The position numbers and the translations under genes were made by a program. A stretch of DNA of 64,000 nt, taken from an uncultured Planctomycetaceae bacterium. Its GTDB lineage: Bacteria > Planctomycetota > Planctomycetia > Planctomycetales > Planctomycetaceae. The notes under the pieces were generated by a model, which did no database searches, was not told where the DNA came from, and was given only the letters and a program-made list of their open reading frames with translations. The first letter of the stretch is position 1; each line of letters begins with the position of its first letter. The stretch is taken from the NCBI GenBank assembly GCA_903858815.1, contig CAIOKE010000133.1, positions 248,001 to 312,000 on the forward strand. Direction: 5' to 3'. This document shows positions 27,277-36,380 of this stretch, in pieces.

Positions 27277-28590
27277 ATGATTGTCCGCCACACACCCGGC
27301 GCGTACCTCACATTCCTGCTCCTGCTGTTCACGAACATCAGGACAGCATCCGCTGATGAAGCCCTCAGGGAACGTCTGCAGGACGCCAATGGAGTGCAGA
27401 CAGATGTCTGGGTCTACAATGATATTCCGGCGGCGATGGCTGAAGCTCGCCGTACAAATCGGCCATTGTTCGTGACGTTTCGCTGTGTTCCCTGCCGCGA
27501 TTGCGCAGCCTTTGATGCTGATGTTGCAAATGGCAGTGAAAAAATCCGTCAGTTTGCTCGAGATCGGTTTGTCTCAGTCCGCCAGGTCGAAATGAAGGGT
27601 GTTGATCTCAACCAGTTTCAGTTCGACTATGACCTGAACTGGGCAGCCATGTTCCTGAATGCGGATGGCACCGTATATGCCCGCTACGGAACTCAAAGCG
27701 CCGCAGGCTCGGATGCCTTCAATTCCATCGAGGGCCTGCTGGCCACCATGGAAAAAGTGCTGCAGCTGCACAAAGCCTATCCTGCCAACCAACAGCAACT
27801 GCAGCAGAAACGCGGCGCGCCACAGCCGACGGCCAGTGCCCTGCAGCTGCCTGGACTCAGAAACCCGGAAAAATATGCGCGAGAGACAACCCGTTCCAAT
27901 TGCATCCACTGCCACAACATTCACGACGCTCAGCATCTGCACGCTCTGCAGCAGGATCGCTGGCAACCCTCCATGATGTGGAAATATCCTCTACCAGACC
28001 TGATCGGCATGAAAATTGACCGAAAAAACGGAACACGCATCGTGGAAATCATCCCTGACTCGCCCGCTGCAAAGGCCGGTCTGCAGGCTGGCGAAGAAAT
28101 CCTCAGCATGAACAATCAGACCATCACCTCGATCGCTGATATGCAGTGGGTGCTGCATCCGCTGGATGGTACCACAGCCGAAGTGGAAGTTGAGGGGAAT
28201 CGCAGCGGTCGCAGAACACTGCAGCTGGGCAAAGGCTGGCGACAGCACGATTTTTCGTGGCGTGGATCCATGTGGAATGCTCCACCAAGGCTGCAGGTGT
28301 GGCTGCCCGAGCTGTCCCCGGACCAGGCCAGAACCCTCGGACTGCCATCTGGTGACGGAGCCCTTGAAGTCCGCTGGATCAATATGGAAGGTCCGGGCGG
28401 GCGACAGGCCAAAGCTGATGGATTACAGGAAAAGGACATCATCATCGCAGCCGATGGAAAACCCATCCGCATGGACTCAAAGCAATTCAATGCATGGCTC
28501 AAACTGAATCGCGCGGTTGGTCAGCGTCTGCCCATCACTGTGCTGAGAAATGGTGAGCGTCGCGAACTGTCTTTGTTGCTGGTCGAGTAG
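27277..28590 (+). CDS. Exported thioredoxin-fold, CxxCH and tandem PDZ protein
   Basis: The start ATG 27277 has AAGG five bases upstream. The 437-aa product begins with a signal peptide (cleavage probably after ASA, about residue 26). A thioredoxin-7-like domain follows (about 45-150), with LFVTFRCVPCRDCAAFD containing a C-x-x-C-x-x-C cluster. At about residue 208 NCIHCHN is a haem c-binding motif. Two PDZ domains complete it (about 240-320 and 330-437; IIPDSPAAKAGLQAGEEILS and QEKDIIIAADGKPI). The combination suggests a periplasmic redox or protein quality-control factor. It is monocistronic, divergent from the gene upstream. Specific role unknown. Confidence 0.8.
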   Translation: MIVRHTPGAYLTFLLLLFTNIRTASADEALRERLQDANGVQTDVWVYNDIPAAMAEARRTNRPLFVTFRCVPCRDCAAFDADVANGSEKIRQFARDRFVSVRQVEMKGVDLNQFQFDYDLNWAAMFLNADGTVYARYGTQSAAGSDAFNSIEGLLATMEKVLQLHKAYPANQQQLQQKRGAPQPTASALQLPGLRNPEKYARETTRSNCIHCHNIHDAQHLHALQQDRWQPSMMWKYPLPDLIGMKIDRKNGTRIVEIIPDSPAAKAGLQAGEEILSMNNQTITSIADMQWVLHPLDGTTAEVEVEGNRSGRRTLQLGKGWRQHDFSWRGSMWNAPPRLQVWLPELSPDQARTLGLPSGDGALEVRWINMEGPGGRQAKADGLQEKDIIIAADGKPIRMDSKQFNAWLKLNRAVGQRLPITVLRNGERRELSLLLVE

Positions 28591-28718
28591 CACAGTCGGC
28601 ACGCTGAAACAAGCTCAGCAGAATTCCGGTGACGCTCAGACTTCAGGCTTATCCCTGCGCCGAACAGCGCGGCACACCAGATGTGCACGGTGCTGAGCAG
28701 ATCGGGTGATCACGCCCG

Positions 28719-29069
28719 TCAGGTCAGTTCTGTGTACTTCAGGGCATTACCCTTTGCCTTTTCCACAGGGTACTTCGCTGCATTCTGCTGCAGTTTCTTC
28801 TGAATGGCCTGCCACAGATCTATCCCCAGATTGTCTGCAAGCTCAATCAGATAAATAGCAACATCGGCAATCTCAGCAGAAATCTGCTCTGACTTTTTTC
28901 GCACCACATCTTCACTCTGCTCTGCAGTTGACCACTGGAAATGTTCCAGAAGTTCTGCTGACTCAAGGCAGATGGAAACCGCCAGGTTTTTGGGATTATG
29001 AAACTGCATCCAGTCTCGTTCATCTCGAAATCTGCGAATCTGTTCCGTAATCTGCTGTAAATCTGACAT
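28719..29069 (-). CDS. MazG-like nucleotide pyrophosphohydrolase
   Basis: The ATG at 29069 is preceded by AGGAG ten bases upstream; the frame extends to 29093 without a comparable site. The 116-aa product has the single MazG-like fold of the RS21-C6/dCTP pyrophosphatase group. Metal-binding acidic motifs are intact: SICLESAELLEHFQW (E-x-x-E/A-E-L with the diagnostic HFQW) and EIADVAIYLIELAD. NPKNLA and NAAKYPVEKAKG are also typical. It hydrolyses non-canonical or excess dNTPs such as dCTP to monophosphates, a house-cleaning role in the cytoplasm. It stands alone, divergent from the esterase gene. Confidence 0.9.
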   Translation of the reverse strand: MSDLQQITEQIRRFRDERDWMQFHNPKNLAVSICLESAELLEHFQWSTAEQSEDVVRKKSEQISAEIADVAIYLIELADNLGIDLWQAIQKKLQQNAAKYPVEKAKGNALKYTELT

Positions 29070-29225
29070 CTGGTCTCTGCTCCTGATCATCATCCATCAC
29101 AGTCTGTTCGAGCCACGGCCTGCAGCCATCCCACAGTTGCGGAAGTGCACCTCGTTGTACCGCGGAATGGTCTTACAGGGAAACCTGCCAGCCTGCTTCA
29201 TCGATTGCCAGAAGCGAAAGACTCC

Positions 29226-30131
29226 ATGTTGCCCGAATTTCAACTGTCCTCGCAACTGCAACTGTTCCTGCTGCCCCTGCTGGTGATTTGCCTGCAATGC
29301 CGCCTGCCAGCGGACGAAGAATTCACCATCATCCACGATCTCGCGTTTGCCGATCACGCACCAGAACTTCGGCTGGCACTGTACCTGCCTGAATCCACAC
29401 GCCCACTGCCCTGCGTACTGGCAATTCAGGGTGGCGGTTTTCTGCCACAGACAGGGAAAGGCTATCGAGGTATGGCTGAGTATCTGGCAGGCCATGGCTT
29501 TGCAGTTGCACTGGTTTCCTATCGGGGACGCCCGACTCACCATTTCCCGGAAACACTGGCTGACGTCCGAGCAGCTGCAGCCTTCCTGCACAACAACGCC
29601 GGTCGCTGGAATCTTGATCCACAACGATTTGCTGCGGTCGGCGGTTCAGCCGGCGGTACACTGGCAGCTCTGCTGGCCACTGCCGGTGATGAAACCGCAG
29701 CCGAATCCCGCATTCAGGCAGCCGTCTGCTTCGCCGGCGTCTTCGACTTTATCAGTCGCTTCCAGGATCCCCAGCAACGGAAACTGCAGCCTGCTCACGC
29801 GGAAAAACTGGTCACCAACCAGGCGTGGATCGGAACTCCCTTCGCACCTGAGTCCAGAGTCTGGAAGCAGGCGTCACCCATCACACATCTCAGCAGCGGC
29901 GATCCGCCAGTGCTGTTTCTGCACTCACGTAATGACCCAACAGTACCATGGCTGCAGTCAAAACAGTGCCATGATCGCATGCAGCAACTTGGGTTGACCA
30001 GTGAACTGATTGTCTACGAGGATGGAGGACACAGTGTCGCCCCCGCCAATGGCAAACCCCGCGAAGAGATGCTGCGATTTCTGAGAACGCACCTGCAGGT
30101 TAAACAGCCAGCAGGCACCTCAGACCACTGA
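29226..30131 (+). CDS. Exported alpha/beta-hydrolase (esterase/lipase-like)
   Basis: I take ATG 29226 because it gives a signal peptide (LFLLPLLVICLQC, possibly a lipobox), where the longer frame from 29145 would bury it. The 301-aa product has the alpha/beta-hydrolase features of the acetyl-xylan/BD-FAE-like esterase group: an oxyanion loop (VLAIQGGGF), the nucleophile elbow AAVGGSAGGTLAAL, the acid in LHSRNDPTVPW and the His in YEDGGHSV. Substrates are probably acetylated sugars or short esters. Its last 12 bp overlap the end of the convergent dxs gene. Confidence 0.88.
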   Translation: MLPEFQLSSQLQLFLLPLLVICLQCRLPADEEFTIIHDLAFADHAPELRLALYLPESTRPLPCVLAIQGGGFLPQTGKGYRGMAEYLAGHGFAVALVSYRGRPTHHFPETLADVRAAAAFLHNNAGRWNLDPQRFAAVGGSAGGTLAALLATAGDETAAESRIQAAVCFAGVFDFISRFQDPQQRKLQPAHAEKLVTNQAWIGTPFAPESRVWKQASPITHLSSGDPPVLFLHSRNDPTVPWLQSKQCHDRMQQLGLTSELIVYEDGGHSVAPANGKPREEMLRFLRTHLQVKQPAGTSDH

Positions 30132-32030
30132 CGCCGCCCGCGAGTTCGCCGGCGAACCTGCCAGCTCCTGGGCGGTACGCACCAGTCCGGCAGCATCCAG
30201 ACCCAGATCCTTCAGCAGTTCCTCGCGGTCACCATGCTCCACAAAACTATCAGGAATCGCCAGCACTCGGAATCGGTCGGTGCTCAGACCATGCTTCGCC
30301 GCAGCCTCAAGCACCGCACTCCCGAAGCCACCCATCAGCGCATTTTCTTCGATGGTGATCACAAAACCCCGACCTGCCGCCTGCACGATCACACTCTCAT
30401 CGACCGGCTTCACGAATCTGGCGTTCACAACACCCACACTTAAACCCTGCTTCTGCAGCGTCTGTGCGGCGGCAACGGCCTGACTGAGCATTGTACCGCA
30501 CGCAATAATCGTCCCGTCTGCTCCCCACGACAGAACTTCAGCGCGGCCCACCACAATCGGTGCCACCTCACGAGCCACAGTTTCAGTCTTTGTCTTCGGA
30601 TAGCGAATGGAAACGGGCGACGAACTCTGCAGGGCAAATTCCAGCATCGGAGCAATTTCCTGCTCATCGCCGGGAGCCGTCACGATCATGTTGGGGAAGA
30701 TTCGCATGTAAGAATTGTCGAACACACCATGATGTGTCGGACCGTCAGGACCGCACAAACCAGCGCGGTCCATGCAGAACACGACGGGCAGATTCTGCAG
30801 CGCGACCTCCTGGAAAATCTGATCGAAACTGCGCTGCAGGAACGTGCTGTAGATATCCACAACCGGCTTCATACCCGATTTGGCCATCCCCCCCGCAAAC
30901 GCCACGGCATGGCCTTCGCAGATACCGGTATCGAAAAATCGGTCAGGGAATTCTTCCCGAATTCGCTCCAGCCGATTTCCGGCACACATGGCAGCCGTCA
31001 GCACACACACACGACGATCCTCAGCCATGCTGCTGTAAATCGCGTCAGACATGACTTCTGTGTAGGAAATGTCTGATGACTTCCTGACCGGAACAATCTC
31101 GTTGTCATTGTCACGGCGGAATGGTGACGGCGTGTGGAATTTGACCGGGTCCTTACAGGCCGGTTCAAATCCATGGCCCTTCTCTGTGAAGACATGCAGC
31201 AGAACCGGCCCGGAAACATCCTTGACCAATTCCAGATAACGCCTCAGGGAACGGATGTCGTGACCGTCCACCGGACCGATGTATCGAAACCCCATCTCTT
31301 CAAACAACATCCCACCATGCAGGAACGACTTGACTGCGTCTTTGAAGCTGCCCAGCATCTCCTCGGTCGACTGCCCAACCAGAGGCACGCGGTTCAGTAA
31401 CCACGACACGTCTCGCTTCAGGCCATTGTAGAACGGAGCAACACGCGCCTTGTCCAGATAGCTGGCCAAACCACCAACACGACGACAGATGCCCATCTTG
31501 TTGTCGTTCAGAATAACCAGCAGGTCCTTCTTCAGCTCAGTTGCATTGTTCATTGCCTCGAAAACAATACCCGAGGGCAAAGCACCATCGCCAATCACAG
31601 CCACCGATCGACGGCCGTCATTGAACAACATGTCGTCCGCTGCCTTCATCCCCAGCACAGTCGATACGCTGCTGCCGGCATGACCCGTCACAAACAGGTC
31701 ATACTCGCTTTCCACCGGGTTCGGATATCCCATCAGGCCGCCACGACGACGGATGGTGGAGAACTGCGGAAAACGGCCGGTAAGCAGCTTGTGCGGATAG
31801 ATCTGATGACCAGTGTCCCAGATCAGTCTGTCCCTCGAGAAATCAAACGTCAGGTGCAGCGCAATACACAGCTCGACGACCCCCAGATTGCTGGAAAAGT
31901 GCGCGGCACGGTCCTCCACGACCGTCAACAAGGCCTCACGAACCTCAGCGGCCAGCTGCACAAGCTGCGCATCACTAAGCCCGTGCAGGTCCTGCGGCGA
32001 GCGAATTCCGTTCAGAATCTCAAACGACAT
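30120..32030 (-). CDS. dxs: 1-deoxy-D-xylulose-5-phosphate synthase
   Basis: Thiamin-diphosphate enzyme that condenses pyruvate and glyceraldehyde-3-phosphate, the first step of the MEP isoprenoid pathway. The 636-aa length fits. Recognisable: LIWDTGHQIYPHKLLTGR, the ThDP-binding GDGALPSGIVFEAMN...LNDNKMGI, and the catalytic Glu in TGICEGHAVAFAGGMA. There are family-unusual substitutions: the widely conserved AEQHAVTFA reads CEGHAVAFA, and GGMAFEA reads SGIVFEA. The motif YSTFLQRSFDQIFQEVALQNLPV is normal. Its ATG overlaps the stop of ispA as TGATG, so the two isoprenoid genes are coupled. Confidence 0.95.
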   Translation of the reverse strand: MSFEILNGIRSPQDLHGLSDAQLVQLAAEVREALLTVVEDRAAHFSSNLGVVELCIALHLTFDFSRDRLIWDTGHQIYPHKLLTGRFPQFSTIRRRGGLMGYPNPVESEYDLFVTGHAGSSVSTVLGMKAADDMLFNDGRRSVAVIGDGALPSGIVFEAMNNATELKKDLLVILNDNKMGICRRVGGLASYLDKARVAPFYNGLKRDVSWLLNRVPLVGQSTEEMLGSFKDAVKSFLHGGMLFEEMGFRYIGPVDGHDIRSLRRYLELVKDVSGPVLLHVFTEKGHGFEPACKDPVKFHTPSPFRRDNDNEIVPVRKSSDISYTEVMSDAIYSSMAEDRRVCVLTAAMCAGNRLERIREEFPDRFFDTGICEGHAVAFAGGMAKSGMKPVVDIYSTFLQRSFDQIFQEVALQNLPVVFCMDRAGLCGPDGPTHHGVFDNSYMRIFPNMIVTAPGDEQEIAPMLEFALQSSSPVSIRYPKTKTETVAREVAPIVVGRAEVLSWGADGTIIACGTMLSQAVAAAQTLQKQGLSVGVVNARFVKPVDESVIVQAAGRGFVITIEENALMGGFGSAVLEAAAKHGLSTDRFRVLAIPDSFVEHGDREELLKDLGLDAAGLVRTAQELAGSPANSRAASVV

Positions 32031-33079
32031 CAGTGATCTCTTTCAACGATAAACCTCGCCAGTTCCTGCAGCCAACCTGAACGCGGGCCGAAGTTACTGA
32101 CGGAATCGCAGGCTTCCTGCACAAGCATCTCTGCCTGCCGCCTGCTGGCTTCCAGTCCCAGCAATGCGGGGTATGTCAATTTCCCAAGATCCACGTCACG
32201 CCCCGGAGTCTTTCCAAGGCGGGCCGCGTCACCCGTCACGTCCAGCACATCATCTGCAATCTGAAAAGCCAGTCCGATACACAGACCGTAATGCCTGAGT
32301 TGCACACGCTGCTCTGCCGTAGCCCCGCCCACCACTGCCCCCAGTTCAAGGGACGCGGCAATCAAAGCCCCTGTCTTCATTCTATGTATCCGACTCAGAT
32401 GTTCTACGCCGGAAACCGCCGATACAGGAATTCCATTCGCTGGATTTTCACCAAAACACGACAGATTCGGAATAATTTCCCCAGCGAAAACCCCTGCCGG
32501 AAAAGAACTTGCCGCGTGGTTTGCCCCGACCACAGCCAGCCCGGAGACAGACGCACCAGACCCCCCAGTCCCCGGAAATTGCCCACGCTCAGCTTCCAGA
32601 TCCAGCACCTGTCCACCCACCATCCCCGCTCCACCAGCCGCCTTCGCCAGAACTGTGGACAACTCGGCCCTGATCTCAGCACCCGCAGAACTCTCACCCA
32701 CAACTTCAAATGCCAGCGTCAGCAAAGCGTCCCCCGCGAGAATTGCCAGAGCTTCACCGAATACCCTATGACTGGTCAGGCGACCACGCCGGTAATCATC
32801 GTTATCCATGGCCGGCAGATCGTCATGAATCAGCGAATACGTGTGAATCATCTCTATTGCACACGCCGGCGACAGCGCCGCAGCCTGAATTCCACCACAC
32901 AGATCATTGGCCAGCAAAACCAGCACAGGACGCAGCCGCTTGCCACCAGCCATCAGACTGTATTCCACAGCCTGCGCCAGTGGCTGAGGCCACGGACGCC
33001 CCTGCAGGGTACGCAGTAACGCTGCCTCGACCTGCTGCTGCAGAGTCTTCAGATGCTGCTGAAAGCCTTCGGTCGCCAT
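32030..33079 (-). CDS. ispA: Polyprenyl (farnesyl) diphosphate synthase with an insertion
   Basis: Condenses isopentenyl and dimethylallyl diphosphates to farnesyl or geranylgeranyl diphosphate. The 349-aa chain is longer than typical homologues (about 290-300). The first Asp-rich motif is LIHDDLPAMDNDDYRRG and the second is AFQIADDVLDVTGD; GGKRLRP and MKTGALI are also present. Between GGQVLDLEAE and the VEHLSRIHRMKTG helix there are about 50 residues (GQFPGTGG...NPANGIP) where the family normally has about ten. The frame is intact across the insert. It is translationally coupled to dxs (TGATG). Confidence 0.92.
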   Translation of the reverse strand: MATEGFQQHLKTLQQQVEAALLRTLQGRPWPQPLAQAVEYSLMAGGKRLRPVLVLLANDLCGGIQAAALSPACAIEMIHTYSLIHDDLPAMDNDDYRRGRLTSHRVFGEALAILAGDALLTLAFEVVGESSAGAEIRAELSTVLAKAAGGAGMVGGQVLDLEAERGQFPGTGGSGASVSGLAVVGANHAASSFPAGVFAGEIIPNLSCFGENPANGIPVSAVSGVEHLSRIHRMKTGALIAASLELGAVVGGATAEQRVQLRHYGLCIGLAFQIADDVLDVTGDAARLGKTPGRDVDLGKLTYPALLGLEASRRQAEMLVQEACDSVSNFGPRSGWLQELARFIVERDH

Positions 33080-33143
33080 AATCTTCCAGTAGAAAACTCT
33101 TCACACTGCCCAATGACCAACGGACTCACTACCACTCGCCGCA

Positions 33144-34469
33144 CTATTGCACCGGCCGCCGCCCACCACGCTCAAAAAACACCCAGATGACAGACCCGGA
33201 AACCACGGTCAGCAAGGCCCCCAGCAGATCACGCGGATCATCCACAGCCATCAATACCGCAATTACTGCAGTCGCCACCACGTACAATGCCGCAGAAACA
33301 AGGCAAATCGGATGCGGAAATCTGAATACGCCGGCAGCATCTGAGCCCCTGACCGGAAGCAACAGCGTGCCCACCGCCACCGCCGAGGATATTGCCAGTA
33401 CACTGCTGAGATAATCCAGCAGACTGAGATAGTCCCGCAGAAACACAACCAAAGCAACTGCAATTGCAGCCTGCAGTCCCACCGTTCGCTGGACCGACCG
33501 TGGACCGGAACGAAACCAGCCCGGAAACAGGCCGTCATCAGCCATCCGCGAAAATACTCGCGGTCCCGTCATCAGCATCCCGGCCACAGATGACAGCGTC
33601 CCCAGACACACAACCGAACTGATCAGCGTTTTCAGTCGCACGCCACCAATTGCTTCCGCAGCAATCGCGGCCACATGCTTCTGAAGCACAATCCGCTCAG
33701 CCGGAACTGCCGTTACGAAGACCATATTAAGCAACAGATACAGAACAGTCACAACCACGGTCCCCAGCCACAGTGACCGCGGAACCGTACGCTCGGGATC
33801 GCGAGTTTCAGCGGCCACATAAATCCCCGCGTTGAAGCCCGCATAACTCAGCGAGATCCACATCACGGATCGTGCAAAACTCAGAGACTGCTGAATCAGC
33901 CCGGTCTCCGGAACCTGCCCCGACACTCCAGACCAGGACCACGAATGCACTTTCCAGCGGGAAGCTGCCACCAGCAGAAACACAACCAGCACCAGCAATT
34001 TGACAGCGACAATGGAATTTTGTGCCAGCGCCGCGGGACGAGCCAGCACCCCATGCCCCAGACCAAACACCAGAATGACACCCGTCGCCAGAACTCCCTC
34101 CGGTACACCAGACAGACCCAGCAGCGGAGCAGCGTAGGCTTCGAACACAATCGCCGCACCCGCAATCGCACCACTGAATCCGGCCGTCAGGGAAACCCAG
34201 CCGGCCTGAAAACCGGCCCACGGTCCCAGAGTCCTGCTGAGATACAGATACTCGCCACCCGACAATGGTAATCGCCTTGCCAGTTCGCCGTAGGCGACCG
34301 ATCCGCAAAGAGCCACCAGCCCCCCGGTCAGCCACGCCCATAATACTCGAGCGGGTGTGCCCAGCGAGGCCAGCGAAAACCCCGATGTCGTGAACGCACC
34401 AAACCCGATCATACTGGCAATTACCACCCCTGTCAGAGTGGTCAGGCCATAGCGCGGGCTGGCAGACAT
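33144..34469 (-). CDS. APC-family amino-acid permease
   Basis: The ATG at 34469 follows AGGACTGTGTG; the frame extends to 34553 but the extra residues do not look like part of the family. The 441-aa product has about 12 membrane helices. The first one carries the substrate-binding glycines of the APC fold (VVIASMIGFGAFTTSG). GGEYLYLSRTLGPWAGFQAGW is diagnostic of the amino-acid/polyamine/organocation superfamily, and YAGFNAGIYVAAETRDPERTVPRSL corresponds to the conserved cytoplasmic loop motif (AGFENA..EE..NP.R..P). Substrate cannot be told. Divergent from the folate enzyme gene and 64 bp downstream-adjacent to the ispA promoter. Confidence 0.9.
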   Translation of the reverse strand: MSASPRYGLTTLTGVVIASMIGFGAFTTSGFSLASLGTPARVLWAWLTGGLVALCGSVAYGELARRLPLSGGEYLYLSRTLGPWAGFQAGWVSLTAGFSGAIAGAAIVFEAYAAPLLGLSGVPEGVLATGVILVFGLGHGVLARPAALAQNSIVAVKLLVLVVFLLVAASRWKVHSWSWSGVSGQVPETGLIQQSLSFARSVMWISLSYAGFNAGIYVAAETRDPERTVPRSLWLGTVVVTVLYLLLNMVFVTAVPAERIVLQKHVAAIAAEAIGGVRLKTLISSVVCLGTLSSVAGMLMTGPRVFSRMADDGLFPGWFRSGPRSVQRTVGLQAAIAVALVVFLRDYLSLLDYLSSVLAISSAVAVGTLLLPVRGSDAAGVFRFPHPICLVSAALYVVATAVIAVLMAVDDPRDLLGALLTVVSGSVIWVFFERGGRRPVQ

Positions 34470-34733
34470 CACACAGTCCTGTACCTGAACAGTGAACCTT
34501 AAAAGCGACGAACCCGGTATAGTACGCAGAATGAGTGCATGTTGCACGCGCACTGGAGCAGCGTTTTCGGAACCAGAAAACTCTCGCCAGTCCTGATTTT
34601 TCCCGCCCGCACATTGGTTCCTGACGTCGCCGGATGGCTATAACAGAGACATCCCGGGCTGACCATCTGCGCAGTGCCCTGCTGACGCCGGTTCACCCCT
34701 CCCTGTTCACCTGACTCAGCAATCTGGAAAATC

Positions 34734-35348
34734 ATGAGCACGGACTCCATTCGGGAACGCAAAGACGCACTCCGCAAACAGGCTCACGCCAATCGAAATG
34801 CCCAGGAAAACAAAGACGAACTCAGTCGCCGGATCGTTGGCGCCTTTATGTCGCTGCCCGAATACGCCGAAGCTGACACGGTGATGTTTTACATCGACGT
34901 TCGCAGCGAAGTTCGAACTCGCAATGATCTCGAACAGGCGCTGCAGTCCGGCAAAACCATCGTCGTACCATGGTGCAATGAAGCAGGGGAACTGGAACTG
35001 TTCCGACTTGGCAGCATGCAGGAACTGGAACTGGGCATGTACCGCATTCTGGAACCCCGAACAGAACTGCGCGGACTGCCCGAAAAGCAGGTTGATGTTC
35101 AGGAACTCGACCTGATCATGGTGCCGGGTGTGGCTTTCGATCGCCGCGGCGCTCGTATGGGACACGGTAAAGGCTACTACGACAAACTGCTGCAGCACGC
35201 TCGGCTGGATACCCCGCTGGTAGCACTCGCCTTCGAATGCCAGCTGTTCGAAGAGATCCCGGTCGCTGAACACGACATCTTCATGGACCGCATCATCACT
35301 GAAGATCATGTGTATCAGGGACGTGGCCGAGGCCCTGCAGTTGACTGA
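34734..35348 (+). CDS. 5-formyltetrahydrofolate cyclo-ligase
   Basis: ATP-dependent conversion of 5-formyl-THF to 5,10-methenyl-THF in the cytoplasm. The 204-aa length fits the family. Seen: an N-terminal basic helix (RERKDALRKQAHANRN), FYIDVRSEVRT, then the substrate and nucleotide site in VPGVAFDRRGARMGHGKGYYDKLL, which is the diagnostic motif. The C-terminal LALAFECQLFEEIPVAEHD is also typical. It lies 91 bp upstream of ftr, so a folate-linked and a methanopterin-linked C1 enzyme are adjacent and codirectional. A stable hairpin lies between them. Confidence 0.95.
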   Translation: MSTDSIRERKDALRKQAHANRNAQENKDELSRRIVGAFMSLPEYAEADTVMFYIDVRSEVRTRNDLEQALQSGKTIVVPWCNEAGELELFRLGSMQELELGMYRILEPRTELRGLPEKQVDVQELDLIMVPGVAFDRRGARMGHGKGYYDKLLQHARLDTPLVALAFECQLFEEIPVAEHDIFMDRIITEDHVYQGRGRGPAVD

Positions 35349-35372
35349 GTCTTTCTGTTGACCGTTTTCCAA

Positions 35373-35401
35373 CCGACCTGCTGCCACTCGGCAGCAGTCG
35401 G
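35373..35401 (+). terminator. Strong intergenic hairpin between cyclo-ligase and ftr
   Basis: CCGACCTGCTGCC (35373-35385) pairs with GGCAGCAGTCGG (35390-35401) over 12 bp with one bulged C and an ACTC loop. No T run follows, so it may be a weak terminator, a processing site or an element that separates expression of the two C1 genes. Confidence 0.45.
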
Positions 35402-35409
35402 TATCCTCT
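35400..35409 (+). promoter_or_regulatory. GGTATCCTCT motif upstream of ftr (possible -10)
   Basis: GGTATCCTCT lies 31 bp before the ftr start codon. The same ten bases occur upstream of the PQQ-propeller gene (61448-61457). TATCCT matches four of six -10 bases. No good -35 is visible. Confidence 0.3.
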
Positions 35410-35439
35410 GCTCACCGTTCTTTCGGATCGAAGCTTGCC

Positions 35440-36363
35440 ATGACGGATCTGGTTGAAGACACCTACGCAGAAGCGTTTCGCAGCATCTACACAGAATTTC
35501 TGATCACGGCTCGAGACCGTCGCTGGCTGGATATCGCTCTCAATGCAGCGACCGGACATGGCTCATCCTCAATTATGTGCGACTGTGAAGCCGGACTGGA
35601 TCGCTATGCAGGCCCTGGTGGTGATCCGTCCTTCAGCACCCCCGATGGACGGCCCGGAGCCATCGTACAGTTACACGTTCCACGGTTCTGGAAGAATCGC
35701 GAAGCCGCCCTGGAGAAAGCACTGCTGGCCCGAGTCTGCCAGAACGTACTGACCTGCCCCACCACACGCTGCTTTGCAGCGTCGACTGGAGACAATTACT
35801 TCCGACTTGGTCGCAAACTGGCGTTTTTCGGTGATGGTTTCGAAAAGATCGAACAGCGCTATGACCGCCAGATGTGGGTCGTACCTACCATGGGTGGCGA
35901 ATTCTGCATCGATCGTCGCTTCCCATGGTTTGACGGCGTCATGGGTGGCAATCTGTGGTTTATGGCCACCAGCGAAGAGGCCTCCCTGCAGGCAGCAGAA
36001 GCCGCAGTGGCAGCCTGCGAAGGCATCCCCGGAGTGATCACTCCGTTCCCGGGTGGTGTGGCGGCCAGCGGGTCCAAAGCCGGCAGTCGCTACAAGTTTC
36101 TGTTCGCCAGCACAAATGACCAGTTTTGCCCAACTCTCAAGGGACACCCCGGAGTGGAATCAAAAATCCCCGATGGCGTCGCCTCGGTGATGGAAATCAT
36201 CATTAATGGTCGTGATCTTGCTACCGTGAGCACTGCCACACAGGCATCCATACAGGCCGCACTGCAGGTCCCGGGAATCGTCAGGATCACGGCCGGGAAC
36301 TACGGCGGTCGCCTTGGCAAAAGCTGGGTCTGGCTGAAACCGGAAAATCATCCGGCTGGCTGA
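35440..36363 (+). CDS. ftr: Formylmethanofuran-tetrahydromethanopterin N-formyltransferase
   Basis: Transfers a formyl group between (formyl)methanofuran and tetrahydromethanopterin; in bacteria it is a subunit (FhcD) of the formyltransferase/hydrolase complex that oxidises formaldehyde-derived C1 units. The 307-aa length is the family's. Visible signatures: EDTYAEAFRSIYTEFLITA at the N-terminus, ALNAATGHGSSSIMCDCEAG, TPDGRPGAIVQLHVPRFW, RRFPWFDGVMGGNLWFMA, and the C-terminal GIVRITAGNYGGRLGKSW. H4MPT-linked C1 genes are known in planctomycetes. The other fhc genes are not in this window. It is followed 17 bp later by mraY. Confidence 0.95.
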   Translation: MTDLVEDTYAEAFRSIYTEFLITARDRRWLDIALNAATGHGSSSIMCDCEAGLDRYAGPGGDPSFSTPDGRPGAIVQLHVPRFWKNREAALEKALLARVCQNVLTCPTTRCFAASTGDNYFRLGRKLAFFGDGFEKIEQRYDRQMWVVPTMGGEFCIDRRFPWFDGVMGGNLWFMATSEEASLQAAEAAVAACEGIPGVITPFPGGVAASGSKAGSRYKFLFASTNDQFCPTLKGHPGVESKIPDGVASVMEIIINGRDLATVSTATQASIQAALQVPGIVRITAGNYGGRLGKSWVWLKPENHPAG

Positions 36364-36380
36364 GAAATTCTGCGGGATGG

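Noticed and set aside
31160-31185. tRNA T-loop-like ggttcaaatcc
   Set aside because: Inside the dxs coding region, with no acceptor or anticodon stems around it.
34470-34733. 6S RNA gene, sometimes next to the 5-formyl-THF cyclo-ligase gene
   Set aside because: No long, bulged rod-like hairpin with a central bubble could be drawn in this 264-bp gap; only a possible TATAAC -10 near 34640 was seen.
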